Source: Candidatus Spongiihabitans thiooxidans
GTDB taxonomy: Bacteria > Pseudomonadota > Gammaproteobacteria > Arenicellales > Poriferihabitantaceae
Assembly: GCA_001543005.1 (NCBI GenBank)
Contig: LFLB01000010.1
Coordinates: forward strand, 43,985 to 107,984
Direction of reading: 5' to 3'
Length of the DNA stretch: 64,000 nt
In this document: positions 25,734 to 33,147 of the stretch, one piece after another
How positions within the stretch are numbered: position 1 is the stretch's first letter
How the letters are laid out: every line of letters starts with the position of its first letter
Position numbers and translations under genes: made by a program
Notes under the pieces: generated by a model
Databases searched by the model: none
Seen by the model: the letters and a program-made list of their open reading frames with translations, nothing else
Told to the model about the DNA's origin: nothing

Positions 25734-27056
25734 CTACCTGCTATAAACGTATTCGGGCAGCCAAAGCGCGATTTGTGGAAAGACAATAACCAATATTAAA
25801 GCAACGGTCATCACCAGTACAAATGGAATAATCGAGCGATAGATGTCAACTAAGGTAATTTCCTTTGGCGCCATAGCACGCATCAAAAATAAATTATAAC
25901 CAAATGGCGGTGTCATATACGCGATCTGACAGGTAATTGTGTATAAAACCCCATACCAAATCGGGTCAAATCCAAGCGTTATAATCAAAGGCACATAAAG
26001 CGGCGCCACGATAACCAGCATTGCGGTATCGTCGAGAAACATGCCCATCACGAGATAGGACAATTGCATCATTATCAGCACTTCCCAAGGGGTCAGATTC
26101 CAGTTCGTAATGAACAAGGATTCGATAGCGCGAACCGCGCCAATGCCATCGAAAACTGCGCCGAAACTCAATGCGGCTAATATGATCCACATGAACATGC
26201 AGGAAATGCCCAGCGTTTTTCTGACCGTTTCTTCAACCACTTTTTTATTTAGTCGTCCCTTGACCAATGCCGCAATGGTCGCACCGGTTGCGCCCACTGC
26301 TGAACTTTCCACCAGACTGGTAATGCCCATCAAGAATAATCCCGTCATGAAGAAGAATATTAAAAATGGAATAATGCCGGCCCGCAGCAATTTTAATTTT
26401 TCCTTTAACGGCATATCACGCTCTTGTTTGCGCACTGTCGGGCCGAGGTGAGGCTGAATTTTGCATCGAACCACGATGTAAATGATGAATAACGCGGCCA
26501 TCATCAATCCAGGGATAGCGCCTGCCAACCACAATTTCCCAACCGGTTGCCGCGCAATCATGCCATAGAGCACCAACACCACGCTGGGCGGCACCAGAAT
26601 TCCCAGAGAACTGCCCGCCTGCACCACCCCGGTAATCATTACTTTGTCATAGCCACGCCGCAACATTTCAGGAAGCGCAATGGTTGCGCCGATGGCCATG
26701 CCAGCAACGCTAAGCCCATTCATCGCCGATATCACGACCATCAACATAATGGTGCCCACGGCCAAACCACCTTTGAGTCCACCAAACCAAATATGGAACA
26801 TTCGATATAGATCGTTGGCAATGCCTGATTCGGAAAGTATGTATCCCATGTAAACGAACAACGGCAAGGTTAACAATGGATACCAGTTAAACAATTTAAA
26901 GGCGGCATTAAACGGCATTTCCACCGCCCCATTGCCATACAGCAGTAGTGCCGCTGCGGCGGACACAAATCCGATTGCCCCAAATACTCGCTGACCGGTT
27001 AACAACATTGCCAGCATGGACGCGAACATTACAATGGCAATAGTTTCATAACTCAT
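25734..27056 (-). CDS. dctM: TRAP transporter large permease (DctM)
   Basis: A 440-residue, very hydrophobic protein with about 12 membrane segments, the ion-coupled translocating subunit of a TRAP importer. Signatures are LLTLPLFVYMGYILSESGI near the N terminus, GLSVAGMAIGATIALPEML, SLGILVPPSVVLVLYGMI and QIAYMTPPFGYNLFLM near the end. The ATG overlaps the stop of dctQ by 4 bp (ATGA), indicating translational coupling. Confidence 0.95.
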   Translation of the reverse strand: MSYETIAIVMFASMLAMLLTGQRVFGAIGFVSAAAALLLYGNGAVEMPFNAAFKLFNWYPLLTLPLFVYMGYILSESGIANDLYRMFHIWFGGLKGGLAVGTIMLMVVISAMNGLSVAGMAIGATIALPEMLRRGYDKVMITGVVQAGSSLGILVPPSVVLVLYGMIARQPVGKLWLAGAIPGLMMAALFIIYIVVRCKIQPHLGPTVRKQERDMPLKEKLKLLRAGIIPFLIFFFMTGLFLMGITSLVESSAVGATGATIAALVKGRLNKKVVEETVRKTLGISCMFMWIILAALSFGAVFDGIGAVRAIESLFITNWNLTPWEVLIMMQLSYLVMGMFLDDTAMLVIVAPLYVPLIITLGFDPIWYGVLYTITCQIAYMTPPFGYNLFLMRAMAPKEITLVDIYRSIIPFVLVMTVALILVIVFPQIALWLPEYVYSR

Positions 27057-27595
27057 GGCAGTGTAATCCCTCTGGCTTTTGCGAGGTCTTTAAAAAACAT
27101 GGAGACGGTTTGCAACAACATTAAGACGATCCCGAATACCATTATTATTTTGATTGGAATCATCGAAGGATTCCACTGAGAGAATTTTCTTTGGTCGTAT
27201 TCGATGGCATACAGGGTGCTTGATATAGAGCCGATTAACAGGCAAACCAAATAAACCAGCAGAAATATGGCGGTGAAACTATCAATTCTTGCTTTGGTTT
27301 TTTCTGAATATCGATCATAAAGAAGGTCCATCCTGACATGATCATTGAGCTGCATAGAGTATGCGCCGCCAACAAGGTAATAGGCAGTCATCGTGAACTG
27401 CGCCATTTCGACACACCATGACAATGGCAGATTAATAATATTTCGAGTTACCGATGAAAGCAGCAGCGTGCCAATCATCACAAAAATCCCATACATGGCC
27501 AAGCGGCCGAATTTGGTAGACACCCAATCAACATACTTGACATAGGTAACTACAAAATCAGGCATGCTTTTATTATTTATTTCGATGTTCTCCAT
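27053..27595 (-). CDS. dctQ: TRAP transporter small permease (DctQ)
   Basis: A 180-residue membrane protein with four predicted helices (about residues 30-52, 65-85, 107-130 and 150-170), the small subunit of the TRAP importer. The LSWCVEMAQFTMTAYYLVGGAYSM and HVRMDLLYDRYSEK segments correspond to the conserved DctQ core. I used the ATG at 27595; a TTG four codons upstream and an ATG further in (at MPDFVV) are alternatives, and none has a clear ribosome site. First gene of the dctQMP unit. Confidence 0.88.
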   Translation of the reverse strand: MENIEINNKSMPDFVVTYVKYVDWVSTKFGRLAMYGIFVMIGTLLLSSVTRNIINLPLSWCVEMAQFTMTAYYLVGGAYSMQLNDHVRMDLLYDRYSEKTKARIDSFTAIFLLVYLVCLLIGSISSTLYAIEYDQRKFSQWNPSMIPIKIIMVFGIVLMLLQTVSMFFKDLAKARGITLP

Positions 27596-27712
27596 TGTTG
27601 GATACAAATACTAACAAATCCGGATACGGAGTTGCCAAATCATTTTTTATCATCAGAACGGCCAATTCTTCTTCCACTCAGCAAATGCATGGGTAAACAA
27701 AAAGATCACAAG

Positions 27713-27912
27713 GCAATACGATAAGCTTCTATATCAAGCGCGAAACCTAAGTTGAAAGCGCGTTTCAAAATTAAAACACGATCGCCGAATCGCAACCCAA
27801 TATGCGTGCTTGAGCGTTACTTATCATGCCATCATACCAGCCCATACCAGGTCATACTAAGCCGTGCTTAACCGGCGGCGACTGTCCTTTGGCTTAATTG
27901 AGAACGCTCCTA
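27713..27912. repeat. Dispersed ~200-bp repeat, copy B
   Basis: Second copy of the repeat at 24281, in the same orientation. It runs from GCAATACGATAAGCTTCTAT to the stop codon of phnW and lacks the 38-bp internal duplication; instead the middle has short TATG-CC-GG type units (27830-27865) that differ from copy A. Together the two copies bracket dctQMP. The remaining part of this gap (27608-27712) shows nothing recognisable. Confidence 0.85.
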
Positions 27913-29094
27913 GGTGATACGCCCTGAAATGCCAAATCTATCCAGTGTATTTCGAATTGCGGCCAATGCGCCTTTCATTTCATCAGCGCCAAGCCGTCCG
28001 ATACAACCTATTCGAAAACTTTCAGCGACGGTGAGTTTACCTGGGTAAATAACATAGCCCTGTTCGCGCAGATGATTGTAGAACGCATCAAAATCAAATT
28101 TCGTATCTTCTGGCATATGAAATGTAACGATTATTGGCGCCTGTAGTTCATCCGTCAACAGGGTTTTGAACCCCATTGCCCGCATACCATTGACCAGAAT
28201 ATCGCAGTTGCTTTGGTAGCGACCGCCCCGCCCGGCGACACCGCCTTCCTGGTCAAACTCTTTCAGCGCCTGATCGAATGCCAATAGCACATGGGTTGGC
28301 GGCGTGAATCGCCATTGTTTGGTTTTATTCATTACCGTCCACTGATCGAATAAATCCAGGCTAAGTGAAGGAGAATTACCTTTGGTATTTTGCAATGCTT
28401 CTTTCTTGGCGATACAAAAACCCATGCCGGGCGCCCCTTCCAGGCATTTATTGCTGGAAGCAACCAGCGCATCAAATTTGACCAACTTGCTATCAACGGG
28501 CAATGCCCCGAATGCGCTCATTGCGTCGATTAGAAATCCCCGATTATGTTTGGCAACGATATTGGATATATCGGTGAGTGGGTTTAAAATACCAGATGTG
28601 GTTTCACAGTAAACCGCCGCGACGTGAGTAATGGATTTGTCCTGTTCAAGCGTTTTGTCCAATTGTTCAAGATCGACCGGTACATCTTCACTTGATTCCT
28701 GAATTAAGAATTTTCTACCGTAGTACTGACAAATTTTTGCAATTCGATGACCGTAAGCACCATTGACACAAATGAGCAATTTACCTTGAGACGGTACAAA
28801 ACAACCAATCATTGCTTCAACTACAAACGTACCGCTGCCCTGCAATGGCACGGTGACATGGCTGTCCTGACCATTGACAATATCCACCAGGCGAGCAAGC
28901 ACACGCTGATTCAAGTCAATGAAATAAGCATCCCGGGATCCATAATCGTGGAGCATTGCCTGCTTTACCGTCTTGGAGGTAGTCAGCGGCCCTGGCGTGA
29001 GCAAGAACAGATCTCCGGTTGGGGAGGTGGCGCGCACGCCCATGTCCGCACCTATGTCATGAGCGGATTTAGAACGACCAGATTTGGAATTCAT
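27910..29094 (-). CDS. phnW: 2-aminoethylphosphonate--pyruvate transaminase
   Basis: A PLP enzyme of aminotransferase class V that converts 2-aminoethylphosphonate and pyruvate to phosphonoacetaldehyde and alanine. The PhnW hallmark LLTPGPLTTSKTVKQAMLHD with YGSRD follows an extension of about 27 residues; the PLP aspartate is D190 in FLIDAMSAFG, and the Schiff-base lysine is K216 in SSNKCLEG. PLQGSGTF at 83-90 and GRGGRYQSN are also typical. At 394 residues it is slightly longer than usual (about 367); a start at Met18 (29043) would remove most of the extension. It is divergent from a LysR gene across a repeat-rich region. No phnX follows it. Confidence 0.93.
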   Translation of the reverse strand: MNSKSGRSKSAHDIGADMGVRATSPTGDLFLLTPGPLTTSKTVKQAMLHDYGSRDAYFIDLNQRVLARLVDIVNGQDSHVTVPLQGSGTFVVEAMIGCFVPSQGKLLICVNGAYGHRIAKICQYYGRKFLIQESSEDVPVDLEQLDKTLEQDKSITHVAAVYCETTSGILNPLTDISNIVAKHNRGFLIDAMSAFGALPVDSKLVKFDALVASSNKCLEGAPGMGFCIAKKEALQNTKGNSPSLSLDLFDQWTVMNKTKQWRFTPPTHVLLAFDQALKEFDQEGGVAGRGGRYQSNCDILVNGMRAMGFKTLLTDELQAPIIVTFHMPEDTKFDFDAFYNHLREQGYVIYPGKLTVAESFRIGCIGRLGADEMKGALAAIRNTLDRFGISGRIT

Positions 29095-29140
29095 TTGACA
29101 AATACCGATAATTTAGGGGTTTTCGTAATATTGTGTACCG

Positions 29141-29160
29141 GCCAGTCCTGTTCAACTGGC
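29141..29160. promoter_or_regulatory. Perfect inverted repeat upstream of phnW (possible operator)
   Basis: GCCAGTCCTGTTCAACTGGC: 6-bp arms with an 8-bp spacer, 47 bp upstream of the phnW start. It could be a binding site for the divergent LysR protein or simply a hairpin in the leader. The classic LysR T-N11-A form is not clearly present. Confidence 0.3.
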
Positions 29161-29239
29161 TATTTTAGTGGCTATGGTAGTTGGTAATTGATATTTACAC
29201 TTCGGACTAATATTTTATACCTCGTTACATGAATATTTT

Positions 29240-29815
29240 TAAGGAACGGGCACGAGCATAAATTAAAATACATCAGCTTATTAAATCTATACTTGATGCC
29301 ACGTTCCAAGAATTTATAAACGAGGTAAACAACATACTTAAACGAAGCCTATACTCGGCGCCCGTTCCAAAAAATAATTAAACGAAGTGAATGATTCGAG
29401 TGCGAGTCTATATTAAAATACCTAAACTTTTTATACCCTGTACTTGATGCCACGCTCTAAGAATAACTAAACGAGGTGTACTTCGCACCCTTAATATTTT
29501 AAAGGAACGAGCACGAGCATGAATTCAACTACTAACATAAACAAAACCTATACTTGATGCCACGCTCTAAGAATAACTAAACGAGGTGTACTTCGCACCC
29601 TTAATATTTTAAAGGAACGAGCACGAGCATGAATTCAACTACTAACATAAACAAAACCTATACTTGATGCCACGCTCTAAGAATAACTAAACGAGGTGTA
29701 CTTCGCACCCCTTTGATTTTAAAGGAACGAGCACGAGCTTGAATTCAACACCAAACTTAAACAAAGCCAATACTCAATGCCACGTTCCAAGAATTTATAA
29801 ACGAGGTATACCTCT
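29240..29815. repeat. 110-bp tandem repeat array with degenerate flanking units
   Basis: Units start with TACTTGATGCCACG at 29290, 29441, 29551 and 29661, with diverged starts TACTCGGCGC at 29352 and TACTCAATGCCACG at 29771. The spacings are 62, 89, 110, 110 and 110 bp. Units 29441-29550 and 29551-29660 are identical; 29661-29770 differs mainly in its second half. Each unit holds two conserved pieces, ACGYTCYAAGAATWW-TAAACGAGGT and TTTTAAAGGAACGAGCACGAGC, plus a small hairpin (GGTG-TACTTCG-CACC). Confidence 0.92.
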
Positions 29816-29862
29816 ATCAATAGTATTTATCCAATCGATATAACTGATGTTTGAAATAGGCT

Positions 29863-30744
29863 ATGCCAATCTCACACGCCCATTTGCGCTCGTTTCACGC
29901 CGTCGCGACACATAGCAGCTTTACCAAGGCGGCGGATATGCTTCACGTTACCCAGCCAACCTTGTCCGGGCAAGTGAAAGAACTGGAAGAACGTTATGGC
30001 GTAAAACTATTCGTTCGTCATGGTCGACGTATCGAGTTGACCGATCTCGGCGCATCGGCGTTTAATATTACCGGAAAGTTGTTTCGACACGCCGACCAGG
30101 TTGAGCAACTTTTCCAGTCGGCTAAAAATTTAACCACGGGCAAGCTACAGGTAGGCGCTGATTCACCCTACATCGTTACTCCGCTACTCGCACAATTTCA
30201 GCGACGCTACCCCGGCATCCATATCTCAATAAGATACGGCAACTCCGAACAGGTGATGCACTGGCTCAAGTCGCAGCGTTGCGATGTCGCAATCATGCCT
30301 AATGTTGACGAGGATCAACGACTGCACATCATTCCGTTGCAACCCGATCAACTGATTGCTTTTGTTGCGCTTGACCATGCTTGGTCTGAGCGACGTTCCA
30401 TTGGACTGGAACAACTGGTTCGTCAACGAGTGATCCTGCGTGAAAAAGGCTCGCGGACTCGATCAATTTTCGAACAGGCGCTGGCCGATGCTGAACTTAG
30501 CTTGGGCGATGTTATGGAGATCAGCAGCCGCGAAGGTGTTCGTGAAGCAGTCGCGGCAGGATTTGGGGTAGGCATAATTTCGGAAAATGAATTAGGCGCA
30601 AGCCCGAGGTTTAAGTCTTTGCGGGTCAACAATGCTGCCTTAACCCATTCAGAATTGGTGGTTTGTTTAAAGCAAACCCGTTCGGTACAGGTAACCAACG
30701 CATTTTTGGAAATGATCTATTCAAACATCAACAAAGCAAAATGA
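29863..30744 (+). CDS. LysR-family transcriptional regulator
   Basis: A 293-residue LTTR with an N-terminal winged helix-turn-helix (FTKAADMLHVTQPTLSGQVKELEERYGVKLF) and a C-terminal effector domain of the periplasmic-binding type (LQVGADSPYIVTPLL..., GVREAVAAGFGVGIIS). It is divergent from phnW, and its last codons overlap the start of the phosphonate monoester hydrolase gene by 4 bp (ATGA at 30741-30744). LTTRs usually control the divergent neighbour, so phnW is the likely target, with an aminophosphonate or its degradation product as possible inducer. That part is inference. Confidence 0.93.
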   Translation: MPISHAHLRSFHAVATHSSFTKAADMLHVTQPTLSGQVKELEERYGVKLFVRHGRRIELTDLGASAFNITGKLFRHADQVEQLFQSAKNLTTGKLQVGADSPYIVTPLLAQFQRRYPGIHISIRYGNSEQVMHWLKSQRCDVAIMPNVDEDQRLHIIPLQPDQLIAFVALDHAWSERRSIGLEQLVRQRVILREKGSRTRSIFEQALADAELSLGDVMEISSREGVREAVAAGFGVGIISENELGASPRFKSLRVNNAALTHSELVVCLKQTRSVQVTNAFLEMIYSNINKAK

Positions 30745-32264
30745 ACATACTTTTTATTACCGCGGACCAGTGGCGCGGAGATTGCCTGTCAAGCTTAGGC
30801 CACCTTAATGTCAAAACACCGAATCTTGATCTGCTGGCGAGTGAAGGTGTTCTGTTCAAACGGCACTATGCCCAGGCCACCCCGTGTAGCCCGAGCCGTA
30901 CGTCCCTGCACACTGGAATGTATCTTCACAATCATCGGGTATGCACCAACGGCACGCCGTTTGATGCGCGCCATACAAACTGGGCGCTGGAAGTTCGCAA
31001 AGCCGGATACGCGCCCTATTTGTTCGGTTATACCGACACCGCCCTGGATCCCAGGGGTATCGATCAGCGGGACCCGCGATTAAAACATTACAGCGAACCC
31101 CTGCGCGGCCTGGCCACCGATACGGTATATCTAAATGAATTTCCTCAGAACTGGGCCCGGCATTTACTTGAGCGTGGCTATGCGCTTCCCGATTTTCAGT
31201 ATGATATTTACCACGCGGAAAAAGCAGGAACGCAATGGGAAGACGGGGGGCCAGCGCCGCTGCCATCAATCATAGAGAGCAAAGATCACGCCACCAATTT
31301 TATGGTTGATCAGTGCATAAACTGGATAGAGAAACAATCGCAGCCCTGGATAACTCACTTGTCACTGTTTCATCCTCATCCTCCGTTTGTCGTCTCGGAA
31401 CCTTATAACAGTATGTACGACCCGAACACATTAGCGGATTGCAAGCGATCAGAATCCCCGCAAACGGAAGCGGCGCAGCATCCCTGGCTGGCGTACCAGT
31501 TATCTCGGGAAAAATACCGTGCGCCCTTGAATGCGAAAATAACCCGACGGTTGAAAGCCAGCTACTATGGACTGATGAGCGAAGTGGACGATGCACTCGG
31601 ACGGCTATTCGACCGGCTCAAAACTCTCGGAAAATGGGACGATACCTTGATAATTTTCACGTCCGACCACGGTGAGCAAATGGGGGAGCATTGGATGATG
31701 AGTAAAAGTGGATACTTTGATGCGTCTTACCATATTCCGTTGATTATTCGTGACCCGCGAAAACAGGCGGATGTCACTCGCGGGTCTAAAATTGACCGAT
31801 TCTCGGAAAACGTAGATATCATGCCCACCTTGCTTGAGTGGCTGAGCCTGGATCGACCCACCCAATGCGATGGTCACTCCCTAATGCCTTTTATCAATCA
31901 CAATGTCGCTCCAATTGGCTGGCGCAATGAAGTGCATTGGGAATATGATTTCAGGGAAGTGCTAAATCCAACAGTTGAAGAAGCGCTCGGCATTGGCCAA
32001 CATCAATGCACGCTAAATGTAATCCGGGATGAAAATTATAAGTACGTTCACTTTACCGCATTGCCGTCTTTGTTTTTTGATTTGCGCGATAACCCGGATG
32101 AGTTTCATAATCGCGCACAAGACCCGAAATACCAAGGGCAGGTTCTGAAGTATGCACAAAAATTGATCTCCTGGCGGATGAATCACGATGACAGGGCATT
32201 GACCGAAACCTATTTATCGGCTCGGGGTCCAGTGACCCGATACGCCTCCGTTCACACAAACTGA
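30741..32264 (+). CDS. Phosphonate monoester hydrolase/phosphodiesterase (alkaline phosphatase superfamily)
   Basis: A 507-residue sulfatase-fold enzyme that closely follows the known Rhizobium/Burkholderia phosphonate monoester hydrolases (about 514 residues) in length and landmarks. C49-S-P-S-R is the motif in which the cysteine is matured to formylglycine; D9 and D309-H310 (TSDHGEQMGEH) are metal ligands. Family-specific parts include NHRVCTNGTPFDARH, EVDDALGRLFDRL, GKWDDTLIIFTSDHG, VHWEYDFRE and LISWRMNHDDRALT. PMHs cleave phosphonate monoesters and phosphodiesters and show lesser sulfatase activity, so the true substrate is open, but phnW nearby supports organophosphorus. No signal peptide is visible, suggesting a cytoplasmic enzyme acting on imported esters. 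Its ATG overlaps the lysR stop. Confidence 0.87.
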   Translation: MNILFITADQWRGDCLSSLGHLNVKTPNLDLLASEGVLFKRHYAQATPCSPSRTSLHTGMYLHNHRVCTNGTPFDARHTNWALEVRKAGYAPYLFGYTDTALDPRGIDQRDPRLKHYSEPLRGLATDTVYLNEFPQNWARHLLERGYALPDFQYDIYHAEKAGTQWEDGGPAPLPSIIESKDHATNFMVDQCINWIEKQSQPWITHLSLFHPHPPFVVSEPYNSMYDPNTLADCKRSESPQTEAAQHPWLAYQLSREKYRAPLNAKITRRLKASYYGLMSEVDDALGRLFDRLKTLGKWDDTLIIFTSDHGEQMGEHWMMSKSGYFDASYHIPLIIRDPRKQADVTRGSKIDRFSENVDIMPTLLEWLSLDRPTQCDGHSLMPFINHNVAPIGWRNEVHWEYDFREVLNPTVEEALGIGQHQCTLNVIRDENYKYVHFTALPSLFFDLRDNPDEFHNRAQDPKYQGQVLKYAQKLISWRMNHDDRALTETYLSARGPVTRYASVHTN

Positions 32265-32287
32265 TTAATTGCGAGGTTGCATATGTT

Positions 32288-33037
32288 ATGAAATTTTCAG
32301 GAAAAACCGCTGTGGTTGCGGGCGCAGGAGGTGGTATGGGGCTGGAGATTGCGTGTCAACTTATCCAACACGGTATCAATGTTTGTCTGGCGGATATTAA
32401 GCCGCGGCCGGATGACATTGCTGACGGCCCGGGAAAATCCATTTATGTTCAGGCAAACCTGAGTCATCAAGATGCCGTCGAAGACATGGTAAACCGTACC
32501 CAACAAGCGTTCGGGCGCATCGACTATCTGGTAAACACCTTGGGGGTGCTTTGGCTGGATAAAGATAAATCCGCTGTGGATATCGATATGAATATCTGGG
32601 ATCAGGTGATGAACATCAATCTTCGATCTATGGTTTTGCTTGTTAAAAACGTCATTCCTGAAATGCAAAAATCCGGATTTGGCGCGATGGTGCATTTTTC
32701 ATCCATCGATGCATTGAAGGGCGACCCGCTGCCTCAGGATGCCTACGGCGCGTCGAAAGCGGCATTGATTCGATTGTCTAAATCTCTCGCTATTCAATTC
32801 GCTAAAGACCAGATACGGTGCAATGTGATCTTACCCGGTCCAACGTTAACACCCATGCAGGAACGGTGGCAAGGAAACCCAGAGTTGCAGACTAATGTTG
32901 TTGAACACATTCCCATCGGTCGTTTGGGTAGTGCAAAAGACATGGCAAACGCATGTCTGTTTCTATTGTCTGATAATGCTGCATTCATAACCGGGACGGA
33001 ATTGATTGTTGATGGCGGTATTACTGCACATCCTTGA
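32288..33037 (+). CDS. Short-chain dehydrogenase/reductase
   Basis: A 249-residue classical SDR. The NAD(P) loop is AVVAGAGGGMGLEIA, the NAG-like motif is VNTLGVLW, the catalytic serine lies in VHFSSIDAL and the Y-x3-K pair in AYGASKAALIRLSKSL. The end INVDGGITAHP-like tail (LIVDGGITAHP) is typical. It begins 23 bp after the hydrolase gene on the same strand and probably belongs to a lysR-hydrolase-SDR operon. It could oxidise or reduce the alcohol or aldehyde released from the ester; that is inference. Confidence 0.92.
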   Translation: MKFSGKTAVVAGAGGGMGLEIACQLIQHGINVCLADIKPRPDDIADGPGKSIYVQANLSHQDAVEDMVNRTQQAFGRIDYLVNTLGVLWLDKDKSAVDIDMNIWDQVMNINLRSMVLLVKNVIPEMQKSGFGAMVHFSSIDALKGDPLPQDAYGASKAALIRLSKSLAIQFAKDQIRCNVILPGPTLTPMQERWQGNPELQTNVVEHIPIGRLGSAKDMANACLFLLSDNAAFITGTELIVDGGITAHP

Positions 33038-33147
33038 TCACCATCACGTCCCATGCTCAAAGCGTAGGCACAAACGCAAATCGGAGTTCGGCTGGAACAA
33101 CCGGGTTGCCGATATGGAGCGATATTGGCGCTTGCCCGGTGTTACAT

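Larger units (their letters stand above)
29095..29862. other. 768-bp divergent intergenic region between phnW and lysR
   Basis: The 120 bp next to phnW contain an inverted repeat (29141-29160) and the likely phnW promoter. The remainder is occupied by the 110-bp tandem array described separately, which ends about 45 bp before the lysR start codon. No ORF of convincing length. Confidence 0.7.

Noticed and set aside
29240..29815. CRISPR array
   Set aside because: The periodic units are 110 bp with conserved sequence throughout, with no unique spacers and no cas genes.
30741..32264. Choline or aryl sulfatase as the identity of the formylglycine enzyme
   Set aside because: Several segments beyond the shared C-x-P-S-R motif follow phosphonate monoester hydrolases, and phnW is adjacent; sulfatase activity is still possible as a side reaction.
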